From the NCBI GenBank assembly GCA_937873495.1, contig CALMXZ010000012.1, positions 124,001-188,000 of the forward strand: DNA of 64,000 nucleotides. Reading direction: 5' to 3'. The position numbers and the translations under genes are program-made. The notes under the pieces were generated by a model that worked only from the letters and a program-made list of their open reading frames with translations, was not told where the DNA came from and did no database searches. This document shows, piece by piece, positions 18,002 through 30,127 of the stretch; position 1 is the first letter of the stretch, and each line of letters begins with the position of its first letter. The stretch is from an uncultured Trueperaceae bacterium. Lineage in GTDB: Bacteria; Deinococcota; Deinococci; Deinococcales; Trueperaceae.

Positions 18002-18561
18002 TTCTCCACCTCCGAGATGACGAGGGGCGAGAGCCCCTCGAGGAACGCGCGGGTGGAGTCGAGGTCGAACTTCGGATCGCGCGCCTCGATGCAAAGGAAG
18101 AAGCGGTCGCGCATGGCGTTGGCGAACCCCGGGGTGTTGAAGATGGGGTGGTAGGGCCGCGGCAGACCGTTGCGCACGAGCATGACGATGGCGGCCGTCA
18201 GGCCGGCGAACAGGATCGTGCATTCGTACATGATGACGATCCAGTTGGGCCAGCTGTTGAGCGGCTTGCCGCCCGAGACGAGCGGGTAGTGGGTCGTGTT
18301 CGCGTACCACTGCATGAAGAACCCGCCGAGCCCTCCAGTGATGCCCATGATGAGCACCACCCAGCCGAGCCGGGTCGGCTTCATGCCGAGGTCGAGGTCG
18401 AGCCCCTCGACGGGGAAGGGCGTGTACGCGTCGATCTTCGTGTAGCCGGCGTCGCGGACGCGGGTGGAGGCTTCTCTGATGGCCTCGACGCTGTCGAACT
18501 GCGCGACGAGCCCATGGAGGTCAGGAGCGGAGGCGGTGCGGGCGAGGGTGGCGCTGCTCAT
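17998..18561 (-). CDS. actD: Alternative complex III subunit ActD (DUF3341)
   Basis: A 187-residue protein with a soluble N-terminal part containing TKIDAYTPFPVEGLD (about 41-55) and two membrane segments (about 67-87 and 105-125), the architecture of DUF3341/ActD. In solved alternative complex III structures ActD sits beside ActC and packs against the membrane core. It is coupled to actC by an ATGA overlap and to actE by GTGA. Confidence 0.92.
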   Translation of the reverse strand: MSSATLARTASAPDLHGLVAQFDSVEAIREASTRVRDAGYTKIDAYTPFPVEGLDLDLGMKPTRLGWVVLIMGITGGLGGFFMQWYANTTHYPLVSGGKPLNSWPNWIVIMYECTILFAGLTAAIVMLVRNGLPRPYHPIFNTPGFANAMRDRFFLCIEARDPKFDLDSTRAFLEGLSPLVISEVEK

Positions 18562-19996
18562 GCCGTCTCCTCAGCGTGAAAGTACTCCAGGCGGGCGTGC
18601 TCGAAGGCGTCGCTCCCGTGGTGGTGGTCGTGGTAAGCCGTCTCCTTCGTCTCGGCCGTCGCGATGGAAGGCAGCAGCCGGATGAAGAGGAAGAAGAGGG
18701 TGGAGAAGAGCCCGAGGCTGCCGATGAACAGCGACCAGTCCCAGACGGTCGAGACGTAGTCGGCCCACGAGGAGATGAGGAAGTCCTTGGTGAGCGACAC
18801 GACGAAGATCACGAAGCGCTCGAGCCACATGCCGACGCTGACGATGATGGCGATGAAGAACAGGGCCCACGGGCTCTGCCTCACCTTGCGGAACCAGAGC
18901 GGCTGGATGGCCACGAAGTTGCAGAAGATCAGCGCCCAGAAGAACACGGCGTGGTCGCCGAACATGCGGTTCCAGATCATGTAGCGCTCGAACTCGACGC
19001 CCGAGTACCAGGCCGTGAAGATCTCGATGAAGTAGCCGTACACGACGATCATGCCCGTGGCGAGCATGAGCTTCGAGGCGTTGTCGAGGTGCCGCAGCGT
19101 GACGAGGTGCTCGAGGCCGAACGCCTTGCGTAGCGGCACCGCGAGGATCAGCACCATGGCGAAGCCAGCGAACACGGCGCCGGCCACGAAGTAGGGCGGC
19201 ATGATCGTGTTGTTCCAGCCGGGCAGCTGCGCCGCGGCGAAGTCCATGGCGATGGTGCTGTGCACGCTGAGCACGAGCGGGAAGCTCACGGCCGCCAGGA
19301 GCAGGTACGCCCGTTGGTAGCGCTGCCACGCCTTGGCCGAGCCGTTCCAACCGAGCGCGAGGAGGCCGTACAGGAGCTGCTGGGCCTTCGTCTTCGCGCG
19401 GTCGCGCAGCGTCGCGAGGTCCGGGATGAGGCCGATGAACCAGAAGACGGCGGAGATGGTGAAGTAGGTGCCGATCGCGAAGAAGTCCCAGTCGAGCGGG
19501 CTGCGGAACTGCGGCCACAGTCCGAACGTGTTGGGGTACGGCACGAGCCAGTAGAAGACCCAGGGCCTGCCAAGGTGCAGGATGGGGTAGAGGCCGGCGC
19601 AGACGACCGCGAAGATCGTCATGGCCTCGGCGAAGCGGTTCACCGTGGTGCGCCACGGCTGCCTGAACAGCAGCAGGGCGGCAGAGATGAGCGTTCCGGC
19701 GTGGCCGATGCCGATCCACCACACGAAGTTGATGATGGGCATCCCCCAGGCGACGGGGATGTTGTTGCCGAAGATCCCGATGCCCGTGGTGATCAGCTTG
19801 ACGACGGACACGAGGTAGACGAGGAGCACGGCGGCCGAGATGGTGAAGCCGATCCACCACCACACGGGCGTCTTGGTCAGCGGGGCCAGGACGGGCGTGA
19901 GCACCGCGTCGTCGATGCCGCCGTACGTCTCGCCCGGCCGGATGACGCGGTTGGTCTCCTTGAAGGGGGCCTTGCGCTTGCCGGCAGCTACTGCCA

Positions 19997-19997
<1 letters not shown>
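18558..19997 (-). CDS. actC: Alternative complex III subunit ActC (NrfD-like)
   Basis: A 479-residue membrane protein with about ten transmembrane segments of the NrfD/PsrC family. It contacts the ActB iron-sulfur part and contains a quinol site in known complexes; GIGHAGTLISA near residue 98 and WYSGVEFERY near 345 are conserved polar stretches likely near the quinol or proton path. The C-terminus is His-rich (HDHHHG). The ATG shares its A with the actB stop (TGATG). Confidence 0.93.
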
Positions 19998-22977
<2,980 letters not shown>

Positions 22978-22981
<4 letters not shown>

Positions 22982-23640
22982 CTGTGGCACGTCGAGCACT
23001 GGGTGAGCTTGTCGGTGTCGATGTGGTACGCCTCCACGAGGGCGGCGCCCAGGGCCAGTTGCGCCTTGGGGTCTGCGAGCGGTTGGTACGCCATGTTGAA
23101 GACCTCACTCACGGGCCGCAGAGCCGTCGCCGGGTTCCGGTGGCACTCCAGGCACCAACCCATGGTCAGAGGCTCGTTCTTCCATACCTGCGCCATCTCG
23201 TCCATGCGACCGTGGCACGTGCTGCAGCCGACGCCGTTGTTCACATGGGCGCTGTGGTTGAAGTACACGTAATCGGCGACCTCGTTGACGCGGTTCCACG
23301 CTATCGGCGTGCCGGAGTTCCAGGAGTCGACGACGGCCTGGACCTGGGGGGTGCCAACGCGCAGTTGCGAGTGGCAGCCCATGCAGGTCTCGGTCGGTGG
23401 CACGCTCGCGGTGTTGGAGGTCTCGACCGTGGTGTGGCAGTAGCGGCAGTCGAGGCCGACCTGGACGACGTGGAGGTTGTGCGGGTAGTCGATCGGCTGC
23501 GCCACCGGCACGCCGACTCCGTTGTTGGAGACGCGCGCGTAGAAGGGGAGGGCGACGATCATGAGCACGGCGAAGATGCCGCCGGCCCACACCGCCCAGG
23601 TGACGAAGGAGTTCGAGTTGGGAGGGAAGAGCTGAGGCAT
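22978..23640 (-). CDS. actA: Alternative complex III subunit ActA, pentaheme cytochrome c
   Basis: A 220-residue multiheme cytochrome with one N-terminal membrane anchor (about 10-32) and five CxxCH sites: CRYCH, CMGCH, CSTCH, CLECH and a terminal CSTCH. ActA links the iron-sulfur subunit to the outgoing cytochromes. The ATG at 23640 (MPQLFPPN) matches the expected short N-terminus; a GTG 99 nt upstream in frame lacks a ribosome site. The ATG overlaps the TGA of a 38-codon ORF, and an AAGGTG lies about 9 nt upstream. It is the first recognised gene of the seven-gene act operon. Confidence 0.93.
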
Positions 23641-23756
23641 CAGCCGTGCACCTTGACGCGCACCGCGCGTTGCCGGCCGGACCCTGCCGTGCTGGGCAAG
23701 AAGGCTGGTGGCCGGGTTGCTCTGGCTGGCGCTGGCCACTTTGAAACGCAGTTCAT
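23640..23756 (-). CDS. Putative 38-codon ORF coupled to actA
   Basis: ATG (23756-23754) is preceded by GGAG 4 nt upstream and GGGAGG further up, and the ORF ends in TGA overlapping the actA ATG (TGATG). The product begins MNCVSKWPAP and ends KVHG, is basic and shows no domain. It may be a leader whose translation sets up actA translation, or chance. The same DNA is also open in the actA frame. Confidence 0.3.
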   Translation of the reverse strand: MNCVSKWPAPARATRPPAFLPSTAGSGRQRAVRVKVHG

Positions 23757-23848
23757 GATGCTCCGATCGACCTCCCTACAAGACACCGCGCCGCCGAACC
23801 CGTGCTGGTCGCTCGCCGGGCCGGTCGGGGCGGCTTGAAACTGTCACG

Positions 23849-23895
23849 AATCTATCACAACGGCCATTCTGACCCTTTCGGGACTATTGTCCCGA
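23849..23895 (-). promoter_or_regulatory. Candidate act promoter with an upstream dyad
   Basis: TAGATT (23854-23849, minus strand) is a possible -10 box for the act operon. A dyad, TCGGGAC-TATT-GTCCCGA (23878-23895, 7-bp arms), is centred about 44 bp upstream of the implied transcript start, where an activator could touch RNA polymerase. No regulator family is identified from the motif. Confidence 0.35.
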
Positions 23896-23913
23896 GCGTG
23901 GTTCACGGGCTCA

Positions 23914-23953
23914 GGGAGAAATCTCCCATGGCGCGGCGCCGCGGCATGGGAGA
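23914..23953. repeat. 32-bp near-perfect palindrome with alternative pairings
   Basis: Positions 23922-23937 pair with 23938-23953 in 15 of 16 places (mismatch 23931/23944), with no spacer. The TCTCCC at 23922 can instead pair with GGGAGA at 23914, and GAGAC (23950-23954) with GTCTC (23957-23961). It lies in the 427-bp gap between the flavoprotein gene and actA, where it may end the upstream transcript or form a switchable leader. The rest of the gap shows only the 38-codon ORF and the candidate promoter. Confidence 0.6.
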
Positions 23954-24067
23954 CCCGTCTCGACGTTCGAAGGACGCGCTCGCGACCTACCGGTCGCCGA
24001 CCGCGGTCGACGACCCCGGTCTGCGACCTTGGCGGGCGACCGCGCACGCCGAGACCGCACCTTCGGG

Positions 24068-25459
24068 TCAGCGTGACGGTCGGATGTTCTGGTTCCTGTC
24101 GAACACGTTGTCAGGGTCGTAGCGGTCCTTGAGCGCCTGCAGCCGGGCGTACTTCTTCGGCCCGAAGGCGCTCAGCACGCGGTCCTGGTCGACAGCGGTG
24201 AAGAAGTTGAGGGCCATGCCCGCGGTGGTCCATGGACGCAGCGCAGCGTCGGTGCCCTTGACCCACGCGATGTGCGTCGCGTCCTCGCCTTCGGTCCAGG
24301 TCCCGTAGCAGTGGTAGAACCACGGCGCCGCGCGGCCGCCGAGCGGAGTGGCGTCCTCGGGCACGTCGGCGACGGCGCCGCCGTAGCGAGCCAGGATCAT
24401 CGAGCTGAACGGCGAGGCGGCTAGGTCGGCCCGCTCGACGAAGGCGTCGATGGTGTCGTCGGCCAACTCGGCTAGCAGGTCGGAGTGCCAGTAGTTGCGG
24501 CGCCCGGCCGGGTTCGCCGCGTCCGTCAACGCTTGGAGCCGGGCGTATGGCAGCGGACCGGTCAGGTCGACTGCGGGCGTCGGGAACTCCCGCAACGGTG
24601 CGAGGGCGACCTCCGCCTCGGCGAGGTCGCCGAACCACGCCTCGAGGAGGGCCACGGCGGGCCGACCCTGGAGCTGGGTCGGGACGAAGGGCGCCGCCGG
24701 GGCGGTCATGAAGATCAGGCCCCCGGCGAACTGGCGTGGGGCGCTCGTCGCGAAGTCCCTGAACCGCCGCGCCAGGGTGACCGCCTGCTCGCGCGGATGG
24801 AGCCGGAGGCCGCCGTAGACGGTAGGACCGACCGGGTGCAGCCGGAGCTCGAACTCGGTGACGACCCCGAAGTTGCCGCCGCCCCCACGCAACCCCCACA
24901 ACAGCTCGGCGTTCTCCGTCTCGCCGGCCGTGACCACGCGGCCGTCGGCGGTGACGACACGGGCCGAGACCAAGTTGTCGCACGCCAAGCCGTGCATCCG
25001 CTCCAGCCAGCCGCTGCCACTGCCCAGGACGAAGCCGGCCACGCCGGTGGTCGTCATCCGTCCGCCGGTCGTGGCGAGCCCGTGCCGCTGGGTTGCCGCA
25101 TCCAACTCGCCCCAGGTAACGCCGGGGCCGCAGCGGACGGTCCGCCCAGCGGGGTTCACCTCGATCGACTTCATCGGACGCAGGTCCAGCAGCAACCCTC
25201 CCTCGCTGCTCGAGTAGCCGGCCACGGAGTGGCCGCCCGCGCGGATCGCCATGGGGACCCTCGCGGATCGCGCGAAGAGGATGGCGGCTATGACATCGTC
25301 GTCGCAGGTGGCCTTGGCGATCGCCGCCGGTCGGCGGTCGAACATCGCGTTGAAGACGGCCCGGGCTTCGTCGTACCGCTCACGGTCGCCGGCGGTCAGA
25401 ATCTCGCCGGCGAAGCCGGCCCGCAGGGCAGCGAGGTCGAGGTCAGGGGTGTCGGTCAT
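24068..25459 (-). CDS. FAD-linked oxidase of the berberine bridge enzyme type
   Basis: A 463-residue flavoprotein. The N-terminal FAD-binding domain (about 40-215) has RAGGHSVAG with His77 as the expected covalent FAD ligand, and the conserved WGLRGGGGNFGVVTEFE (about 205). The C-terminus ends with the BBE segment YDPDNVFDRNQNI. Such enzymes oxidise sugars, alcohols or aromatic side chains with O2 as acceptor; the substrate here is unknown. ATG 25459 (MTDTPDLD) is preferred over a start 36 nt upstream that would add a non-conserved tail and run close to the upstream gene. It lies 45 bp downstream of a Crp/Fnr-type regulator gene, which may control it. Confidence 0.88.
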   Translation of the reverse strand: MTDTPDLDLAALRAGFAGEILTAGDRERYDEARAVFNAMFDRRPAAIAKATCDDDVIAAILFARSARVPMAIRAGGHSVAGYSSSEGGLLLDLRPMKSIEVNPAGRTVRCGPGVTWGELDAATQRHGLATTGGRMTTTGVAGFVLGSGSGWLERMHGLACDNLVSARVVTADGRVVTAGETENAELLWGLRGGGGNFGVVTEFELRLHPVGPTVYGGLRLHPREQAVTLARRFRDFATSAPRQFAGGLIFMTAPAAPFVPTQLQGRPAVALLEAWFGDLAEAEVALAPLREFPTPAVDLTGPLPYARLQALTDAANPAGRRNYWHSDLLAELADDTIDAFVERADLAASPFSSMILARYGGAVADVPEDATPLGGRAAPWFYHCYGTWTEGEDATHIAWVKGTDAALRPWTTAGMALNFFTAVDQDRVLSAFGPKKYARLQALKDRYDPDNVFDRNQNIRPSR

Positions 25460-25504
25460 GGCAGCGATGCTGCTGCGGCCAGCCGGCGTGGGCAATGTTG
25501 CACG

Positions 25505-26206
25505 TCACAGGCCGTCAGGGTCGCTGCCAGCTGCGACCGCGAGGGCGGCACGGTCGTGCACGTAGAAGTGACCGTTGCGCTGGCTGATCACGCCGGCGAC
25601 CACGAGCGCCGCCAGTGAGCGGTTGACGTTCTCCCGCGACGCGGCGACTTGAGCGGCCAACTCGGTCTGCGAGAGTCGCGGCGTCAGCCTCAGCCCGTCC
25701 GCGGTCTGTTCGGCTTGCGCATCCGCCATCTCCAACAGACGACCGGCCACCCGGTGACCGATGTCGTCGAAGGCCACGCTGCTGAGCGAGTTCGTAGCGA
25801 GCACTGCGGCCGAGGCCAGGAGCTCGAGCATGCGCTGCAGCGCCGCCGGATGACGCGACAAGAAGGCCAGCAGCGCCGCGCGACGGATCATGAGGCAGCG
25901 CGTGGCCGTCATCGCGCTCAGACTCAGCCACCTCGACCCGGCCGGATGGAAGAGCCCGACCTCGCCCGTCGTGGCGACGGCGGTGACCACATCCACGATC
26001 ACCTCGCGGCCGTCCGAGTTGATCCGGTGCACCTTCAACTGTCCTTCCGCGAGCACGACGAGCACGTCCGCCGGTTCGCCTGCCAACCAGACCACCTCGC
26101 CCCGGACGAAGGATCTTTCGATCAGGCCGGGGAGCAACTCGGCGATGTCCGAGGCCGAGAGGTCACGGAAGATCGCTGCCTGGAGCAAGATCGCAGCCGC
26201 GTCCAT
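25505..26206 (-). CDS. Crp/Fnr family transcriptional regulator
   Basis: A 233-residue regulator with an N-terminal cyclic-nucleotide-binding-type beta-roll (about 10-125, including GEVVWLAGEPAD and GEVGLF) and a C-terminal winged helix (about 150-215) whose LSQTELAAQVAASRENVNRS is the recognition region. There is no Cys cluster as in Fnr, so an oxygen-sensing [4Fe-4S] centre is unlikely; the ligand is not known. It is probably co-transcribed with the flavoprotein gene downstream. Confidence 0.88.
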   Translation of the reverse strand: MDAAAILLQAAIFRDLSASDIAELLPGLIERSFVRGEVVWLAGEPADVLVVLAEGQLKVHRINSDGREVIVDVVTAVATTGEVGLFHPAGSRWLSLSAMTATRCLMIRRAALLAFLSRHPAALQRMLELLASAAVLATNSLSSVAFDDIGHRVAGRLLEMADAQAEQTADGLRLTPRLSQTELAAQVAASRENVNRSLAALVVAGVISQRNGHFYVHDRAALAVAAGSDPDGL

Positions 26207-26318
26207 CGCCCCAGCCTGGCACGAACGCGCGCGGCATCACCGCGAGGATGACCATCGACGACCGCGCCACCCCGGCGGTTCGGAACCGCGACGGCGCTGT
26301 TGGCAGATGAGATACGTA

Positions 26319-26362
26319 AACGAACGGCTGGAACGTTGGATCCAACGTTCCAGCCGTTCGTT
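26319..26362. repeat. 44-bp perfect palindrome 3' of tRNA-Ala
   Basis: Two 22-bp arms with no spacer meet at GGATCC; the arm from 26321 reads CGAACGGCTGGAACGTTGGA. With one bulged A the pairing extends by two more base pairs (GTAA/TTAC). It starts 4 nt past the CCA end of tRNA-Ala and could act as its terminator, although there is no T-run. Confidence 0.85.
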
Positions 26363-26366
26363 ACTT

Positions 26367-26442
26367 TGGTGGAGCCTGCCGGACTCGAACCGGCGACATC
26401 TCGCTTGCAAAGCGAGTGCTCTCCCAGCTGAGCTAAGGCCCC
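26367..26442 (-). tRNA. tRNA-Ala(TGC)
   Basis: A 76-nt gene with encoded CCA. The acceptor stem GGGGCCT/AGGCTCC contains the G3-U70 wobble pair that defines alanine identity. The anticodon stem is CTCGC/GCGAG with loop TTTGCAA (anticodon TGC), and the T-loop is GTTCGAGTC. It lies between two strong palindromes. Confidence 0.97.
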
Positions 26443-26499
26443 CCGCTGCCGTCCCGGTTGACCATGCTAGCAGAAGCACGCTGACCGGGATGCAGTGAC

Positions 26500-26533
26500 G
26501 TGCCCGACGCTGCCCACGGGCAGCGTCGGGCAC
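26500..26533. terminator. 16-bp hairpin downstream of the lipoprotein cluster
   Basis: GTGCCCGACGCTGCCC and its exact complement are separated by AC, giving up to 16 bp. It lies 24 bp after the stop of the beta-helix lipoprotein gene on the minus strand and upstream of tRNA-Ala. There is no T-run, so termination by the hairpin alone is uncertain. Confidence 0.65.
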
Positions 26534-26557
26534 TGACCCGGCATGGTCGCCGCCGGC

Positions 26558-28384
26558 CTACTGGCTGCGGCTCGCCTCTCCGGTGTTGCCGTACGCGCCG
26601 AGGTTCACGCGGCCGCCGTTGGGCTCGGACTCGGCGGCGTAGTCGCTGGCAGGGTCGCCCGCGTCGATGGCGGGGCTCGTCTCGGCGTCCGTGACCCAGC
26701 CGCCGGGGGTGAACCGGCCCGCCGCCGACCGCAGGTGGTAGTCGCCCGCCTCGGGGTCGGCGAAGAGCGGGTCGGCGTCGAGGTTGCCCGTTCCCGCCGC
26801 CGTGGTGATGGAGTAGGTGATGGCGTGGCTGCCGCCATCGACGTCGCTGAACTCGTGGGTGTTGCCCCACAGGATCGAGTCGCGGATGGTGATGGTGGAG
26901 TCGGCCTCGAGGTAGATGGCGCCAGCCGTCGTGCCGGGGCAGTCATGGTCGGCGATGGTGGCGTTGACGACGGTCACGTGGGAGGGCCCGACGCCGCCGT
27001 CGACGTAGATCGCCGCGCCGGAGCCGTCGTTCTCGGGGCAGCGGTTGGCGACGATGAGGTCGTTGCGCATGGTGCCGGTCGCGCCCTCGTCCCAGAAGAC
27101 GCCTGATCCGACGGAGGGGGCGAAGTTGTCGGTGATGACGTTGCCGCTGAACTCGGCGGTGGCGCCGGCGACGATCGCGCCGCCGCCCCAGCCGTAGCCT
27201 GCCGTGGCGCCGATGACGTTGCCGCGGATGACGTTGCCCTGCACCGTCGTGGCGGTCGTCGAGATGTAGAGGCCGCCGCCGTGGTCGCCGTTGCCCTCGT
27301 TGTCCTCGATGAGGTTGCCGATGATGGTGGCGTGCGGGCCGCGCACGTTGATGCCCGCGCCGCGGTTCGCCCTGTTCCCGCGCACGACGTTGTCGAGCAG
27401 GAGCACGTCGCCCGTCGAGTCGCCCCCCCAGTCCTGGTAGTCGACGTGGATGCCGCCGCCGCGCGTCTCCAAGCCCATCGAGGTGTAGTCGGCCGACTCG
27501 TTGTCGAAGATGACGTTGTGCGAGACGATCAACCGACCGGAGCCCATGAACTCGACGTACACGCCGCCGCCGGCGCCGTAGCCGTCCTGCCAGTCGCTGC
27601 CCAGCCCGCGGCCGTGCGTGATCTGGAAGCCGTCCAGCACGGTGTCCTCAGCCGACCAGACGTGGAGGCTGACACCTGGGTTGGCGAAGCCGCCGTCGAT
27701 GAGGCTGGTATTGACGGAGGCGTCGCGCACGTCGAAGTCGTCGGGGTCGAACCCTCCCAGGAGCTTCAGGTTGCGGTCGTTGAGGTCGTTGAAGGCGCCC
27801 AGCGCCACGTTCTCCTGGTAGGTGCCGGCTGCCACCTGGACGATGTCGCCTGCGTTGGCGGCCGCGATGGCTCCGTTGATGGTGTCGAACGGCGCCGCCG
27901 CGCTGCCGTCACCGCCGGCTGCCGCGCCGGCCCGCACGCACAGCACCGCCGGCGAGGCAGCGCCGCTGCCGGTGCAGGCGTACTTCTCGCCGTTGTCCGA
28001 GCCGTCGGGCCCGGCAGGTCCGCCCGGCGCCACCACCAGTAGGTTGATGCTGTCGGCCTTCGTCGCATCGAAGGTGCTGGTGGCCGTGATGACCGTCGTG
28101 CCGACCGCCAGGGCCGAGGCCGCGCCGGTGGCGTCTATGCCTGCCACCCCAGGCTGGCTGCTCTGCCACGAGACGGCCTGGCTGGCGCCCCCGGTCGATC
28201 GCACCTGTGCGACGAAGGTCCGGCTCCCGCCGACCAGCATGGTGGTGTTCCCTCCCTGGATGGCGACCGACGCGACGGCGGGTCCGGTGGGAGGCACGGA
28301 GGAGCAGCCGATCAGGGCCAGTAGGGCCAACAGGGCCACCACGGCGGCCTTCGCGGGCTGGGGGCGGACGGTTCGGTCGGTCAT
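26558..28384 (-). CDS. Lipoprotein with Ig-like and right-handed beta-helix domains
   Basis: A 608-residue exported protein. A signal peptide ends in the lipobox LALIGC. An Ig-like (BIG2-type) module (about 35-118) with VITATSTFDATKADSI is followed by a Gly-rich linker and a parallel beta-helix (about 150-580), with Asn/Gly/Asp-rich coils such as GGGVYVEF, GGGIHVDY and GGGLYIS. Such helices bind or cleave polysaccharides or act as adhesins; no catalytic residue set is obvious, so a binding role is favoured. Its Ig-like module closely resembles that of the propeller protein at 31720-33264. The ATG overlaps the stop of the second beta-helix gene (ATGA), and a strong hairpin follows. Confidence 0.8.
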   Translation of the reverse strand: MTDRTVRPQPAKAAVVALLALLALIGCSSVPPTGPAVASVAIQGGNTTMLVGGSRTFVAQVRSTGGASQAVSWQSSQPGVAGIDATGAASALAVGTTVITATSTFDATKADSINLLVVAPGGPAGPDGSDNGEKYACTGSGAASPAVLCVRAGAAAGGDGSAAAPFDTINGAIAAANAGDIVQVAAGTYQENVALGAFNDLNDRNLKLLGGFDPDDFDVRDASVNTSLIDGGFANPGVSLHVWSAEDTVLDGFQITHGRGLGSDWQDGYGAGGGVYVEFMGSGRLIVSHNVIFDNESADYTSMGLETRGGGIHVDYQDWGGDSTGDVLLLDNVVRGNRANRGAGINVRGPHATIIGNLIEDNEGNGDHGGGLYISTTATTVQGNVIRGNVIGATAGYGWGGGAIVAGATAEFSGNVITDNFAPSVGSGVFWDEGATGTMRNDLIVANRCPENDGSGAAIYVDGGVGPSHVTVVNATIADHDCPGTTAGAIYLEADSTITIRDSILWGNTHEFSDVDGGSHAITYSITTAAGTGNLDADPLFADPEAGDYHLRSAAGRFTPGGWVTDAETSPAIDAGDPASDYAAESEPNGGRVNLGAYGNTGEASRSQ

Positions 28385-30072
28385 AGGTGGTGACCTCTCT
28401 CGGTGATGCCGGTGTGAGTGTCGGTGATGGTGGTGCTGGTGCCTGGCGCGGCGCGGCGTCCGGAACCGCCGTCGAGGTCGAGCCCTGCCACCGCATCGCG
28501 CAGGGGCGCATCACGGGAGGCTCCGTCCGGCACGAGCTCGAACGCGCCGAGGTCGGGCGGACCGATGGGCACGCGCGGCCGTGCCGCGGCCGGCGGCACG
28601 TATACGAACGACGCGGTGTGGCCCGCTGCGACGGCGGCGGGGTGCAGTGCCTGACCCGCGTCGACGGCGGCGCCGTCCGGCCGTAGCTGGTAGCTGTCGG
28701 CGTCGCCACCGCGGAAGCCGGGGTCGTTGGCTGCGTTGCTGAGCACGTTCTCCATGCCGCTCACGGTGCCGCTGACCTCGACGCCGTCGCGGAAGGCAAC
28801 GACGCCGGGCGAGGCCCAGTTGGCGCCGAGCACGAGCGCGCCGGCCGACACCATCCAGGAGAGGTCGGAGGGGCGGGCGCCCGGCGTCGCCGGCTCGATG
28901 TGGACCACGTTGTTGCGGGCGTCGACGGACTCATCGTCGGTCGAGACGTCGAACAGCGCGATCCGCCAGCGACCCCCCTCGCCCTCCTGGTCGGAGCGGA
29001 TCACCACGGTGTTGTGGAAGAAGTACAGGGTGCCCTTGCGGTACGCGTCGGTCACGCCGCTGTCGCCCCCGTAATGGACCATGTACGACGGGCCGCCCGG
29101 TCCGTTGACGAGGACGTTGCCGTACACGTACGTCGCGCGGTACTCGGGCTGCGCGGTCGCCAGGTCCGAGCTGTCCTCCGCGTCCACCAGGTCGAGGGTC
29201 CTCGCGCCCCCTTCGATCCAGTTGTAGCGGATGACGGTGCCGGTCGAGCGGTCCTTGAGAGCCGAGCCGCCAGAGCCGTCTCGCAACGGGCCGATGTAGT
29301 TGAACTGGACCAGCATGCCTTCCGACTCGGTGTAGATGTTGTGGTGCCTGTCGAAACCGGTCGTGACGGTGCCGTTGCCGTACAGCGCCGAGTACTCGAG
29401 GACGATGGCGCGCGAGCGGACCTCTTCGCTGTCGCCCGAAGCCACGAAGAAGCCGTTGCCGTTGCCGGTGATGAGCACGCCGCGCACCGTGATGTGCTCG
29501 CCGCGCTCCACGAAGATGCCGGCGGCGTTGGGGTTGTACGCGACGACGGCGCCGGCCGAGTCCGTGAAGCTGTTCTCATGGAACGCGCCGGTGAGATGCA
29601 GGCCCTGCACGACGATGTAAGACGGTTTGTAGCCCCACGGGTCGTCCGAGCCGGACGCGACGTGGATGAGGCCGCGCGTCTGGGTGCCCTGACCGTTGTA
29701 GCCCATCGTCGGCCTGGTCGTCGCGTTCTCACCGCTGATGACCGGTAGCTCGCCGCCGGGACCCGCCACGCCGCAGACGGTGATCGGCCGTTCGGCGCTG
29801 CCCTGGCCGCGCAGGAGGACCTTCTCGCGGTACGGCTCGGCGCGCCAGTGGATCCTGACCGTGTCACCGGCGGTGAGGGACTCCCACGGCACGGCGCCGA
29901 TGGCGCCGTACGGCTGGCCGGGTCCGACCTCGTAGAGCGTGCCGCCGCTGGGAACGCAGGCCGTTGGAGCGGGGGAGGGCGAGACGTTCTGGGCACAGGC
30001 GGCGAGCAGGACCTGTACCGCGAGGACCAGCAGCGACGCGCTCAGGCGCCGTCGTGACGTTGTGTTGGTCAT
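28381..30072 (-). CDS. Lipoprotein with right-handed beta-helix domain
   Basis: A 563-residue exported lipoprotein with lipobox LLAAC. The mature part has repeated short strands and Asn/Gly turns typical of a parallel beta-helix (about 90-500), including GIFVERGEHITVRGVLITGNGNGFFV-type rungs as in pectate-lyase-like and carbohydrate-binding proteins. ATG 30072 is chosen because GAGGTG lies 9 nt upstream; a GTG 12 nt earlier is part of that ribosome site. It is coupled to the next beta-helix gene by ATGA. The C-terminus is Thr/Asp-rich and ends without an anchor. No assured catalytic motif. Confidence 0.78.
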   Translation of the reverse strand: MTNTTSRRRLSASLLVLAVQVLLAACAQNVSPSPAPTACVPSGGTLYEVGPGQPYGAIGAVPWESLTAGDTVRIHWRAEPYREKVLLRGQGSAERPITVCGVAGPGGELPVISGENATTRPTMGYNGQGTQTRGLIHVASGSDDPWGYKPSYIVVQGLHLTGAFHENSFTDSAGAVVAYNPNAAGIFVERGEHITVRGVLITGNGNGFFVASGDSEEVRSRAIVLEYSALYGNGTVTTGFDRHHNIYTESEGMLVQFNYIGPLRDGSGGSALKDRSTGTVIRYNWIEGGARTLDLVDAEDSSDLATAQPEYRATYVYGNVLVNGPGGPSYMVHYGGDSGVTDAYRKGTLYFFHNTVVIRSDQEGEGGRWRIALFDVSTDDESVDARNNVVHIEPATPGARPSDLSWMVSAGALVLGANWASPGVVAFRDGVEVSGTVSGMENVLSNAANDPGFRGGDADSYQLRPDGAAVDAGQALHPAAVAAGHTASFVYVPPAAARPRVPIGPPDLGAFELVPDGASRDAPLRDAVAGLDLDGGSGRRAAPGTSTTITDTHTGITERGHHL

Positions 30073-30127
30073 GGACAGGATCACCTCGGGAACAGCCTGA
30101 CGTGGAGGTCGAAGGATACGCCCGCTC

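Noticed and set aside
23841-23858. A Crp-like site in the act upstream region
   Set aside because: On the minus strand TGTGA is present but the second half is TGACA rather than TCACA, and the spacing is wrong.
26367-26442. An integrated element at the tRNA-Ala 3' end
   Set aside because: No integrase, direct repeat of the tRNA end or base-composition change was found nearby; only the palindrome is unusual.
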